Shown here: positions 51,013 to 63,160 of the stretch, piece by piece
How the letters are laid out: every line of letters begins with the position of its first letter
How positions within the stretch are numbered: position 1 is the stretch's first letter
NCBI RefSeq assembly: GCF_021155765.1
Contig: NC_060114.1
Span: 7,006,001 to 7,070,000 of the forward strand
Source: Diprion similis
Lineage: Eukaryota; Arthropoda; Insecta; Hymenoptera; Diprionidae
DNA length: 64,000 bases
Direction of reading: 5' to 3'
The notes under the pieces: generated by a model
What the model was told of the DNA's origin: nothing
Database searches by the model: none
The model's input: the letters and a program-made list of their open reading frames with translations, nothing else
Program-made: the position numbers and the translations under genes

Positions 51013-52119
51013 AAAAAAAATATCAAATGTTTTATTTTCGCCTTAAGTTGACTTTAAGTTCTTATATATTCATTTTCAACTTCAAGTAATATTTATTTAA
51101 TACAGGACCCGAGTACACGTGGATTAATTACCGGATGAAACACTGCAGGGGTTACTGCGCCTAGTATTTTTTCGGCTTTTGTTTCGTCTAATATGGCTAA
51201 GTAATAATAGGGCTTCGGGTATCGCGTGGTGCTCAAAATTCTTCGGAGGATTTTTATACCTATCGCACTACCGGTTTGGTCTAGCTGCTTCCGATCTATA
51301 CTTCAACTTCCTAGAAATAAACTGAATGAAATGGTATCCAAACAAGCCTTGCAGCTTAGAATTAATTTCAAAATAAAATACATCCAATCATTTATTTGTT
51401 TAATATTACTTTGAAGGAAATGAAATGTTGGTTGGAATTCCAAATTTCTTTTCTATTTCATCGTTCTCCGAAAAGTTGGATGATAAATTAAAAAAAAAAG
51501 AACAAAAAAAAAAGCAACAACAATTGTTGAAACGTAATCGAATACAAAGGGAATAAATTTTATTTACCTAAGGTAAACGAATAACAAAATTTATGTACTG
51601 GTGTGATCTATTATTTCTATTTTTCATTATATGTACTGTACGTATAAGACCCGATGTAAAAACCGCATCAAAGCGGAGTATCGTGTTGACTTTAGACTCT
51701 GAGATATGAGTAGATCCCTATATCAATGTAGACTGAACGCCGCTTTCGGGGATGCCGGAAGCATTAAATTGAAGGAAGCAAGAAGGGGAGAGGACGAGTG
51801 AATATCTTTAGCCGGTAGAGAGGCTGAGCACGAAAAATAAGGAGAGAAAAATAGGAACTAGAAGTAGAAGTATGAGGGGGAAAGTTAATCACGTGGCAGC
51901 GTATCCCGGAACTTCAGATATTTTCATGAAAAATTTGAACGAAGAATAGCAAAATTGTTGAGAAATTGAGAAAAAAAAGTTCACAAGAAATTGTGTAAAG
52001 AGATCATACAAGCACGAGTATATCTTGACAAGAGTGATTCAGGAGAATCGATATTCGGTGATCAGTTTTTGGGAAGACGTTTTTTTTAACAGAAACGGTT
52101 TTTTTTATCGAACATACAG

Positions 52120-52235
52120 TCGATGTCAAAGTTGCAGGCGTCGAGACGAATCACACGAGTCTTCGTTCGACAATATTGGTCCAGCCGTCCCCGAGATATC
52201 GCGCTTCAAAGTTTTTGAGGTTATGTTATCTCCAT
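52120..52235 (+). repeat. Diverged fragment related to the 40640-40905 foldback
   Basis: GCAGGCGTCGAGACGAATC ... GTCCCCGAGATATCGCGCTT parallels one arm of the foldback at 40640. It is followed by TTATGTTATCTCCATAAA, part of which (GTTATCTCCATAAA) also occurs in the foldback at 57855-58290. Confidence 0.55.
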
Positions 52236-53728
52236 AAATTTAACGTTACATGGCTTCAATTGTGTTTGAATTTCTGCTGTAACTTTTGTATGCGACGTCA
52301 CAGCAACTTGAGACTATGCTTAAAATATCGCTTTCGAAAAATTGCATCGACGAAATGTTGACCCTAATTCATTTGATATTTTACGCCATTTCCCAAGCAT
52401 GATTAATCACATGTACAAAGAAAGGAACAGCGCTTGTAGCTTTCCTAAAATTCTGTATGTTTTATTGCAATCATTCTTCATTCCATCTCTCTTACAATAA
52501 TATGCGTAGTTGTACTGCAATAAAACTGCATGGAAGTTGCGACAGCTTTGTTTTGCGAAGAAGAAAGAGAGAGAGAGAGAGAGCGTCTCTGTCATGAAAA
52601 AAGGTAATTATGCTAGAGTAAAATAATCGAAAAGAAAAAGAAAGACAAAAAGGAGAAAGAAAAATTAGTCACTTCCGTGGAAAGTATCATAACTCCAGTG
52701 AGACTTTTTGTTTGGCAATTCGAGTAACAGTTTCAGGTTACTTGTTATTATACGTAGACGTATTTCAAAGGATTGTGACTCTGTTTAATGGAATTCATTC
52801 TGTTCTGCGACCCGCGCGTATTCCAAATTCATTAGATTAATTAGTCATAAAAAAATTCCCATTTATCAATTTAGGTGGATTAGCAGACGGAAATTAAAGT
52901 AAAGATAAAAAAAAAAAAAAATGGAAATTAAAACAAATGGAAAAGAAAAAACATGACAAGTGAAACGCGAGTCATGTCTGTACGAATTCACCGCCCTCTC
53001 GTGTCTGTCGCTTCTCCCTTTCTCTCGCTCTCTCTCTATCTCACTCTCTCTCTCTCCGATACAACCGCGAGTCTCGCGTGTCGGAAGTTCGGTTTCCGAG
53101 AGAAAAATATTCCGCTGGTCACACGGATCATATACACTACACCTGCCACAACGGGTCCTCCTCTCCGCTCGCTACAGCAACACCCGGAAGTGAAGAAAAT
53201 CCCACAGCAGAAGACAATCTGGTGCGCTTCGATTCACCTTCAACCTTTTCGTTCAACTATCGCGTTCTTATTCTTGTCCAATAACAAGACTACATCTCAA
53301 TTCATTCGTTTGATACTTCACAATTCTTCCAAATCATCTTTTGTATTTTTATTTCTTTCTTGTTTTTCTTCCTTTTTGTTTTTTTTTTTTTTTTTTTTTT
53401 CATTCGTCAGCCAATTTATATTCAGCATCGCTTGCGATTAGCTCAAGATTGCGAAAAAATTCTCGGTTATTTTATTTAAAACGATTGAGAGTAGGTACTG
53501 CACGATGTAGAGAATCAGGCTTTAACAATTGCGCGAACAATTGAATATTGTCATGCGTGTATTTCCTGCCTACTTTCCCCGGATTTTTCTCACGGCTCGT
53601 GTACTAGGAGAAACACGATACACGAGGTACGGGAAAAAAGTTCACCTGCAGTTGGCTTCCTCGCGATACACCTGCAATTATAATAATTCATGCCACATTG
53701 ATAAGGCGAGCATCAGAGGGTGGCGGGT

Positions 53729-53744
53729 GGGGGGGGGGGGGGGG
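53729..53744. repeat. Poly-G tract (16 bp)
   Basis: Sixteen consecutive G following GGGTGGCGGGT on the plus strand, similar in setting to the tract at 43106. Confidence 0.95.
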
Positions 53745-54754
53745 AGTACCGGTATAATGAGATTAGCCACATCTAGGTCGATCGGAAATCGAAAGTAGGT
53801 GGTTTGCATGACGCTTCTATCGCTAGTATGACGGGTCAAGTTTTCCTTGGCTGTAGCCAATCAGCCGTTTATTTGCACTGCAGATAAATGTATTAATACA
53901 TCGTTAAAGTACGGCGTGAAGTGCGAACCTGCAATTACCCGACATTCACCTGACTTCCTGTGTCTCCCCCATGTTCGTGCGGTGTTCTTATCACCTGTGC
54001 GAAATCAAATCGAGAATTTACAAATCGTACGACTATGCGATCGAACAGAATTTTCAGAAAATATTTCTCACTTCGTTGATCGTCTTCTTTTTGTAAAAAT
54101 CCAGACGCTTTTGCGGTATTAAACATTTTTGAGGAATTGTTTTCAAACCTAACCTAAACTAAGTAACCGTTTTCAAATTAAAGCCGTTCGAATTCTCAAC
54201 CAAACACGCTTTGTGAAAAATAACGGTTACGCAGTGTCGGCTAGTAATTGCTGCCAACTTCAGCGCGTTCTAGTTTGAAAATCATGAGAGGCTTGAGATT
54301 TTCGCTGACACAAAGTCGAGGCGGTTTTTTGCCTTCGTTTTGAATTTGTTTCTTTTCTAAGAGGCTATAAGTTCTCTTCGTTCGAGCAAATTTTAACAAA
54401 ACACTGTCTCTGGCCGTCTCTCAACGGTGTTTTTCTTCTCTGAGTCCCTAGTGGGCGGACCGGATCTTGCTCATAGACAGCAGCAGCTCCTCGCGTTATG
54501 TCTACTTAGCCGTTACGCAATTGGCTATCCGCATTTCCTGCTCTACTATACATACGCACGCCTTTACGTACCGTGTTAACTGTGTGAGTTATGCGCATGC
54601 AGGCACAACCACACGCGATAGAGTGACGCTCTGGAAATTATCGCTTGTTACGTTGGTACGCGGCGCGAATTAGGATTACGCTCGTATCGAGGTTGGCACC
54701 TTTTTCAAACTGCGAACTTCCACCAACTTCATCATCGATCAGTAATAATTCTTA

Positions 54755-54955
54755 AGTATATTCAAGTGACTTAAAATTGTTCGAAGTGTCCTTATATTAT
54801 AACGTGAACTCCAGTGACGTAGGGTACAGTTCGATCGAGCGAATTTTACTGACTTTGCAAGACTTCTGATGACTTGAAGTGATTTTCTACGACTTTGCTT
54901 GACTTAAAGTAAGTTTAGATGAGTTAAAGTGACTCCGTATTACTCCCGATCAATA
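54755..54955 (+). repeat. Degenerate GTGACTTNAAA minisatellite, left part
   Basis: Repeated imperfect units such as AGTGACTTAAAA, TGACTTGAAGTGA and TGACTTAAAGTAA. The same units continue at 55355-55560, so the array appears to have been split by the element at 54975-55354. Confidence 0.6.
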
Positions 54956-54974
54956 AATATCACATCTCAATAGC

Positions 54975-55354
54975 TATTTATGTGACATGTCCGTAAACTG
55001 CCTGTTTTTTTGGCAAGGATAAAGATCTCAAGACGAGCTGAAGGCGAGCCGGAAGCGAGCTGGAAGCGAGTACTGAAATTATCTGAGCCAAAAAACGGTT
55101 TACGGACATGCCACATACAATATTTTTAACGGTATGGACTTTGAAAAGCAAAACGAAGATTGAGGTTATGTCACGATCTCTTCGACGAAGCTACTTTATT
55201 CGGCAGTTTGGGATGCGCACTTCGAACTGCGCATCAAAACTGCGGAATAAAGACTTTATTCCGCAACTTTGTTCGCTGCCGTATAAAGCGTCACTTTACG
55301 GAACGAAAACTGCCACAAAAAGTGGACTTTTCAATGCCCATGCCGTAAAAAGTA
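54975..55354 (+). mobile_element. Composite hairpin and TIR element, copy 2
   Basis: Same two-module order as 47783-48090. The first hairpin pairs GACATGTCCGTAAACTGCC with GGTTTACGGACATGCC but has a longer loop with a GAGCTG/GAGCCGGAAGCGA tandem insert. The second module keeps both TIRs around GGGATGCGCACTTCGAACTG. It sits inside a GTGACTT-rich array. Confidence 0.85.
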
Positions 55355-55560
55355 ATTTACGTGACTTGAAGTCACTTAACAAGATTGAAGATGACTTGAA
55401 ATAATTATTTCACAAATGACTTTCAGTGACTTGTCGACCAACTTTACATTTATGGATACAAGTGATTATATACTGTCAACTTGAGTATCGTGGAATGATT
55501 TTAAGTGAATTTTTGTGACTCTTAGTGGAACTTTAAGTGACTTAATATGAGACCGGTATG
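55355..55560 (+). repeat. Degenerate GTGACTTNAAA minisatellite, right part
   Basis: Continues the unit type seen at 54755-54955, for example GTGACTTGAAGTCACTTAA, AGTGACTTGTCGACC and AAGTGACTTAATATG. Confidence 0.6.
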
Positions 55561-56769
55561 ACTTCGAGCTACACGCTAACCATTTCAATGTCCCCTTAAA
55601 TATGACACTTTTGAAAGACATTGCTGCAGGTTAAATTGCAAAATAGTAATCTTAGAATCTTCGGAAAGAAAAAAATAATAAAAAATACCACATGCTGCAT
55701 ACAACCAACATGGCGGCTCTGAGTTAAGTATGTGGACAAAGCAGATTATTTATTTTCGAATTTTATTTCGATTGTAAACCTGCCTCGTCACGGTCGGGTA
55801 GGTCAGGTTCCGCCGGATGAGGAAGTAAATTAGACTGACTGCAGTCCGGATCCAGAATCCAGACCGGAAGTATCGGCGTATCGCCGCGGCACAATTGTAG
55901 CCGAGTGTCCACATTCAACTTGTACAACGAATCGAGTCTCCCAGCGTTGTTTGAATTTATACATATACACTTAGGCGTACGAAATCCCGGTCGTTTTCGG
56001 TGTCACCGATAGCTGACATTATACGATGTACCACTTCCATTGTGGATAATTGGGTTACAGGTTAGGTTACATTGCTTCCCTGCACGCAATGGACACCCAA
56101 CCCATACAAAATTCGAAATTGAATTTATTGAAATCCGAATATAACCACGCGTCAATATGGCGGTTGCCGCCATCACGTGATCTTGAGTTTTTTCAAAGAC
56201 TGCAATGTGCCAATTACCGACTCTTAAAGATGGTGGCAATATTTTTTGCACTAGTTTCATTTCAGGTAGCCTCCGAGAAATAATTGCAAACAACCTAATG
56301 ATGCAAGATGGATAATGAAAGTCATCACATTTTGTCACAAAAGGATTTCAAAATTCGCTTTGATCTTTTTTTCTTAATGCTTAGATATATTTATGATTCG
56401 AGTTTGAAACTTCCCGCAAAGTAAACTGTCAATTGAATTTGCAATTAGTTGCGTACGCGGTTTAAGAGAAATAGTTTGATGGAAAACCAAACGAACCAAA
56501 TCGAGCAATGTAAAAAAAAAAAAACATCCGAGTTGATCCATAATGCGTGTAAACATGAATACTATAATCGGATAGAAAACGTTTTTGAATCGCCCGTTTG
56601 CATCGCCCCAAGCTTCAAGTTTTTCCCTCAGTTTCTTACTTCCTCTCTCTGTCGTTCTCTCTAACTATTTCTTTAATGCCATGGCCCCACATCGATCCAT
56701 CTGCACGAGAATATAAGAGAAAAAACAAAGAACCGAAAGAAAGGTGAAAACCAACCAGCCCCTAAAAAC

Positions 56770-57140
56770 GTGGTATGAATATACATGGTGTGCCTAGAAC
56801 TCCTACTACTATACGCCTTTTTCTTCGAGGTCAAAGCCTTCAAGTGAGACGTGTACCAACTGTCTAAAGAAATCCCTATATTGTTAGGGAATTATTTTTC
56901 GGGCGAACGCTACCCTGCTCGGTAATACCATCATGTATAGTTCTGGTGAGAGTTATTTAAAGTCTCGTTCATCTTTTCCCCACACAGATCCAACGTTACA
57001 AAAATGAATCACCACCGATCTAGGGTATTTTACCACCGTGGTACACGTCTTACTTAAGTCCAGTCCAGTGCGAGAGAGAAACTTTTTTAGAGAAAGAAGC
57101 TGCACTCCTAGACACACCATGTATACTCACACACCATGCC
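56770..57140 (+). mobile_element. MITE copy 2 of a pair
   Basis: Ends are AATATACATGGTGTGCCTAG on the left and, in reverse complement, AGTATACATGGTGTGTCTAG on the right, so it has TIRs. A second inverted pair inside is AAGTGAGACGTGTACCA and its partner TAAGACGTGTACCAC. Matches 42695-42998 in opposite orientation. Non-coding. Confidence 0.88.
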
Positions 57141-57854
57141 TAAAAAGGGAAAACGTCGCTTTCGTATCCCTCTATACACTACATAAAGGCACCCCAATCA
57201 GCGGGTGACGTGAAAATATTGCCTTACCTCTCGTCCATCAAAGCTTTATTTTATTTTCCCGTCTATTATCCGCGCGTGTAATCCCATCAACGCGTGTTAT
57301 CTGCAGATCGGGGAGGGTCCGACATATGCTGTATATACGAAGGTACGAATTATTATGTAATAGTTAAGTAGTTCGTTTGGGGCTGGACGATGTCGAGCAT
57401 GTGCAATACACGCGTAATATTATACACGCAACACGTGGGTGCAGGTAGGTGTGTGTAAAACTGAAGGGTCGAGTCTAACCACACCCTTGGTTGACCAGGG
57501 CGCGGCGAAGGGTGCGCCGGTCAATGCACTCATCCTTGTTCATTCGTCTCCGCGCGTGCAGCGAGCTACGCGTGCAGTTGTAGTTGTGCTGGATTCGTGC
57601 TTATGTTGGTAAAAAGGGGCATTAAGCGTAGATCAGGCAAGGGGTAATCAATTCTCATTACACCCACTGCGGAAGAATGATTATAATAGATTTCGTGAGG
57701 TGCGTTATGGGGCTCGTTAAGACTGAAATTATTTATTATGAAATCTAGCATCGTTCTAGCATCGTGATATAATTGAGAATTAGAGACAATATGTTAACGT
57801 GTATTCGAATGACTCGAATCGACTGTTCATGATATCGATTGAATTCCTCATGTA

Positions 57855-58290
57855 CTCTAAGACAGTCTGCGTTATGGTCGAAGTTTCTTATGTAAATAAC
57901 ATTTGGAAAACCTTTTTTTCTCAGTATATATTTTATTATAAAAGTAATAATGTTAAAAAAAAATTTCTAACCGTGAGGTTTAAGTCGGGATTAGTGCTAC
58001 TGTCTGGGAAAAAAAATTCACATAATCATAGGCACGGAATCTCGACGAATTGCACCTCCTGGAAATCTGACTTTTTTTTTGCATTCAGAGTCAGTGTAAT
58101 TCGTCTAGATTTTCTAGTATCGTGATGTAAATTTTTTTACATATAGTAGCACTAATCCCCACTAAAACCTCACAGGTACAGATTTTTTTCAAATATTATT
58201 ACTCTTGCAATAAAATATATACCGAGGAAACAAGTTTTTCTGATGTTATCTCCATAAAAAAAACTTCGATCACAAAACGAAGTATCCCAG
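57855..58290. mobile_element. Foldback element with about 160-bp arms
   Basis: The left arm contains GTCGAAGTTTCTTATG, GTATATATTTTATT and GGGATTAGTGCTAC; the right arm holds their reverse complements (CATAAAAAAAACTTCGAT, AATAAAATATATACCG, GTAGCACTAATCCCC). The short centre around 58050-58110 is unpaired. No coding capacity. Confidence 0.85.
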
Positions 58291-61200
58291 AGTTGAGGTA
58301 GAAATCTAAAAAAATTATTCAATTATTTTCGAATTATTTGAAGTTGATTTCGGGGGTGGGGCGGCTAAAAATTCGTCAACACCCTGAATAAGGGACACCC
58401 TATGCAAGGTGCATACATTAAATAAATATCGGTAATGCTATACCTCCGCCGATCGTAGCGCGCATTTAGGACACGGATAAAAGGAGATCCGGTCGCTCTG
58501 CACCCTTGCAGGTACACAAGCGGGGATATAGATAGTGCCCATTTCCGTATTGCGGGCCTCATGCGAGGAGGAACAATATCCGGAATTCTTCCTCTCCTTC
58601 ACCCTCGTTACGTTAGGTTTAGCTTCGCTTAATGCATCATGCAGGATCGCATGCATAAGTGTCGTAAAGTTCCCATGGGTGTGGCTTTACTAATGGCATC
58701 AGACACCATTTCGCAATTGTATAGGAAAATCGATTTACGATTAAAAAGAAAAGATAAATAATAATAATAATTTTATTAGCAGGGTCAACAGGCTCTGTAG
58801 AAAAATTATATTAACAGAACAATTATTTGACAATACGAAATAGATTTCACTCAATGTTCATATATTCATTGAATACATGTAAAAATTCTAGCATCTCGGG
58901 AATTTTACAAACTTGTGTAAAATATTTTTGTTCAAACATGTGGAACATATTTAAGCATCACATCGAATATTTAAAATTCTAAGACTTTTTGCAATTTTTT
59001 TTTTAATGCCAGGGAACTTTTGCTGGCGAAATTATTCGACTCAGTTTTTTTTTTCTTTCATTGTATTTGATTCGTTTCATTCGATGCACATCACATATTT
59101 TATGGTGTATTTTAAAAAAAATCAAATATTACTTCGCGAAACTTTTTTTTTCTCTCCTTTCTAGACGTCCGATTGTGTTTTTTTCTAGTTTTTTTCGATT
59201 TCCACATGTAGTTTCAATTTTAGAATAATTATAATGCAATATTCGTTGTTACTTTTTTTCCTACCTTATGAAGAACACATTTCTTATCAACCATCTCCTT
59301 ATCATTCCTTACAATTTGAAACTTTAAACAGGCATTTCTGCAGTCTAGATATATATTTTATCCTTGTATAATATAAACAGGTCGTGAGAGGGTTGCTTAT
59401 CTCTGTTATTTTAGAACTCTTGATAGAGCAATGCATATATAACGTGATTACATATTACTTCAAAATTATATGCACACGTATGTGTACAACCAACCGATGG
59501 GATACAAAGGAGTGTTTTCAGCCACGCGGTTCAACTGCGAACTGTAATGTTTACTTTTTACCTCACCAAAAACTCATGCATGTATATAGGCTGAGCCCTC
59601 TGATCAGCCTGAATACATATGTACACATAATTTTTTTCATACAATCTCATATGAACCCTTAATAAAGCAGGACAGGTAGAATGTTTGGCAAATATTGTAA
59701 CGTATACTTTTTTTTTTTTTTTTTTCTTATGGAACTGTAAACAAGCGGAGAAAAATGAAAAGAAGAGAAAAACGAAAAAAAGAAAAAATTATTCCGGTGG
59801 TGGTTTATTGTATATTGTAAAAAATAAATATGGAAGGAAAGTGATAAGAAAAAATAATTATTTCGTTATTATTAGTTTTTTTCCAAAAGTCCTTTTCACG
59901 TTGCCTGCAAAAAGTTCTCACCCATCGAACATCGTAAATTTGGCAAAGTTCATCGGATATTCGAAGACGATAGTAATATTAAGCTATAATAATATAATAA
60001 TTGGTCAATTAATTAACTAAATAAATAATTAACGAATCGCTCGATCTCGTTAAAGACCGGATATTTCACGAACTTCGATTTTTCCTCCATCTCATTAACG
60101 CAGCAGATGTCGCAAATATGAATGTTTCAAATCTCACGGTGCCTGCCAACCGAAGAACGGATGTGACAGTAATGTAGGGATATCTACCGTTTTAGCAGCT
60201 TCACTTATCTTTGGCTCGTTAAATTTTCAGAATACATTCCGGAGTACATCCGGTCGTTGCCTGATCTACGTAAAAGTATTTATGATGAAAAAATATGGAA
60301 ACTACAACGTGTGTAACTGAAAAAGTATCGAAAACTTGATTTCTAGAATCACGTAATATAAGAATATTTCTACATCGGTGAACGAAATCAGTGAAAATAC
60401 AGGCAAGAAACTAAAAAGAATGTTGAACGTGAAACACAATTTAGGGAATTTTTTTTTTCAAAATTTGGTTTCTCTAAGAACTGAAATAAGGTGCACATTG
60501 AACTACATTCATGATGAATTCATTGCACAGAATTTACTGACAGAGGGGTCATTATACGTGTGCAAGGATTTATAAAACGAGGGGATGCATGGCAGGCGAG
60601 ACAAGATCGTTAAACGACTTAATGCACGTTGCTGCATCACTTAGATCGTGGAAGGAAGGAAGACCGTGAAACGTGCATCAGGCCTTGTGCAATGCTCGTG
60701 CATAATTGTACACACGATGAGGTTTTTCTTTCTTCTCGATTCAAATCATGTAATGTAGACTAATTTTTTATAACAAGTTGTGCAGAATTTCGGGTAGAAC
60801 ACTGAATGCTGAATTGGCTGAATAATTTTACCCAGAACTGATCCAAATTTTTATAGAATAATTTCATGCATGACGGTTCGGCGAAATAATTTTTTTCGTT
60901 ATTATTAGTTTTATTATTAGTTCGATTACCCTTGTCCGAGATGAATACATATTTATTATTAACTGACATAATTTCTGCTCGTTATTATTAAATATTGTAG
61001 AACAGAACATAATATCCATGTAATTTTTTTTTTTTTTTTTTTTGATATGTAGAATGTATAGAAATGCAATGTGAACTTGCAAAGAAATTTTGTTCAGAAA
61101 TGTAATAATACGTTGTCTGACAACCTAAAATTTTTCATCGAAAAATAAATTTCTACATGTAAGTAGAATAATTTCATTCAGCCAACATTTTTTTTTTTTC

Positions 61201-61452
61201 AACACAGAATCGGTGCTCTATTCTCCTTGCAATTTATAGTTCGATACCATCGCAGTTACGTAATTATCAACATCGTTGAGTATACCATGCTGTGCAGAAA
61301 TGTGTGGATTATTCTCGGGTGACTGAGACGGTACCGTTTGCTTAATGTATTTGGTTTTTTTCATGTCTCAATTACACTTTTTCCACACATCCATACCGGG
61401 TTGGTTAATTGTGTGTTTGACGTTGCAGATCACCGACTCAATCTCTTAGAAA

Positions 61453-61770
61453 TATACCCTGTGTCCATGAGAAAAGTGCGCACAGCTAACTGTCAGAAAA
61501 TGTCCCTAGGCGACCACACCTACGTGTTAGAAAATGTCCCTAGGAAACCACAGCTAACTGTCAGAAAATGTCCCTAGGAGACCACAGCTAAGTGTCAGAA
61601 AATGTCCCTAGGAGGCCACCGTGAGCTGTGGGCTCCTAGGGACATTTTCTGAAAGTCGCGATTAGTATTGCGTCGGTTGCTCAATCAGGCGGTAACTTTC
61701 GACCAATAAAAGTCAAACAACTTGACGAACGCACAAAAGGTGCGCACTTTCCTCATGGACACACGGTATA
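61453..61770. mobile_element. TIR element with an internal 34-bp tandem array
   Basis: The left end TATACCCTGTGTCCATGAGA and the right end in reverse complement TATACCGTGTGTCCATGAGG continue as AAAAGTGCGCAC and AAAGTGCGCAC. TATA borders are compatible with a TA target site. The interior holds the tandem repeat at 61495-61628 and one inverted copy of its core (CCTAGGGACATTTTCTGA at about 61635-61652). No transposase. Confidence 0.88.
61495..61628. repeat. 34-bp tandem repeat, four units
   Basis: The core AGAAAATGTCCCTAGG starts at 61495, 61529, 61563 and 61597, an exact 34-base period, with linkers of the type NGACCACAGCTAANTGTC. It is not CRISPR: the intervening 18 bases are conserved, not unique spacers, and the genome is animal. 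Confidence 0.95.
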
Positions 61771-62214
61771 CATATTCTTGTAGGAGAAAAAAAGGAAACT
61801 TACGTGAATGAAGAAAGTTCTATAATTTTTGTCAATTAGTTACCAGAACATGAACATGTTTTTCGCAAAGTTAACGCTTTTCACATGTGGACAATCGGAG
61901 CTTTAGTGAACTAACCACACGAATAATCGAATTCACTAACTAAAATTCAACTATTTAGGAACAGTTGTGCACACGTACGTACACATGAAGAAACTGATTC
62001 ATTGTGCTATAAACTATTCAATTGATGTTTGGTCATCCTAAGTACTTTGCCGCTAAAAAATAGTTGCCGTGACTATAATTTCGTGTCATTTTAACACTAG
62101 TGTAATTCAATGCTTTCTAATACCACTTTACATAGTATATAACTGGAACATAGTTGTTGCAAGTATATTTTTTTTCATTTCAGCTTTCGAGTTTATTTCT
62201 TTTTAATATCACTT

Positions 62215-62745
62215 CATGGTTTATAGTTGGAAAATAGTTGCAGACTTCGATGTTCACTTCTTTAAGACAGGCACCACTTTTATGCATCGTTTTTAGATTA
62301 GAAATATTTGCTGAAATTATAATGTTGTGCTAAGTTGGCTGTGACATTTGAATCTTTCAATTTCTCTGCATAGTTTATGGTTGAAACCTAATTGCAGATT
62401 TCGATGTTCATTCCTTTAACATATCTATCACTCTACACAATTTATAGCTGAAAAATAGTTGCTACAACTATAATTTTATTTCCAATTTGGCTTAGAAGTT
62501 CAATCCTTTGAATCTCTATGTACCTATAGTTTGTGGCTGAAAAATAGTAGCTACTATAATTTTATTTCCAATTTCACTTCGACCTTCAATCCTTTTGATC
62601 TCTACGTATAGTTTATGATTGAAAAATAGTAGCGACACTTATAATTTTATTTCCAATTTGGCTTCGAAGTTCAATCCTTTGAATCTCTATGTATAGTTTG
62701 CGGTTGAAAAATAGTTGCTACAACTATAATTTTTTCCCACTGTGT
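62215..62745. repeat. About 85-bp minisatellite, decaying on its left side
   Basis: AAAAATAGT starts at 62451, 62540, 62622 and 62707 (spacings 89, 82, 85) with the shared body ATAATTTTATTTCCAATTT, TTCAATCCTTT and TCTCTA. Degenerate units with GAAAATAGTTGCAGA and TTCGATGTTCA extend leftwards to about 62040-62215. Confidence 0.85.
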
Positions 62746-62829
62746 CTTTGGTGTCCGTCTGGACTTCTTTTACGGTCCTCGTAGGTCCGGGTCCTGGGTT
62801 TCTGATGTTGTTGCACTTGCCGGTGTATG

Positions 62830-63160
62830 AGGTATATAATATAATAGTTGGCTATAAGAAGACCGGAGCTGTAGTTCACAGTGTTCGAGCGTCACATGGC
62901 CAGGGACATTCTGGAAACTCCGTCGTGTCATAGGGGAGGGGGAAAGGGACCGGGGGAGGACGGGCATCGCAGGATCTGTGGGAACGTAATGCAATACCAT
63001 GGGATCGCCTGGATGCATGGACCGCCTGGATTGCGCCGTCCGTCGCGTCGTCGTCGCCCGCCCCTGCATTATGCACAATGTATAGTCGGAGGACCAAACT
63101 CGAGCATTGCCATCCCCCGACCCTTTCGAAGTCTTTATGATTTGCGGGTCTCCTCCTAAA
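62830..63160 (+). promoter_or_regulatory. GC-richer segment with a TATA-like box and an 87-codon frame
   Basis: TATAAGAA at 62853-62860 is followed about 15-25 bases on by GTAGTTCACAGTG, and an ATG in fair context (CACATGGCC) at 62896 opens a frame of 87 codons ending at 63159. The peptide (MARDILETPSCHRGGGKG..., Arg/Pro/Gly-rich) matches nothing I know, and the opposite strand is also open. The base composition differs from the AT-rich surroundings. A promoter or first exon is possible; coding is unproven. Confidence 0.3.

Noticed and set aside
52953-53441. 162-codon frame, Ser/Leu/Phe-rich
   Set aside because: Built on CT-rich and T-rich simple sequence with no recognisable domain or splice context.
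61495-61628. CRISPR-like array
   Set aside because: The interval between cores is conserved, not unique spacer sequence, and the locus is an animal transposon-like element.
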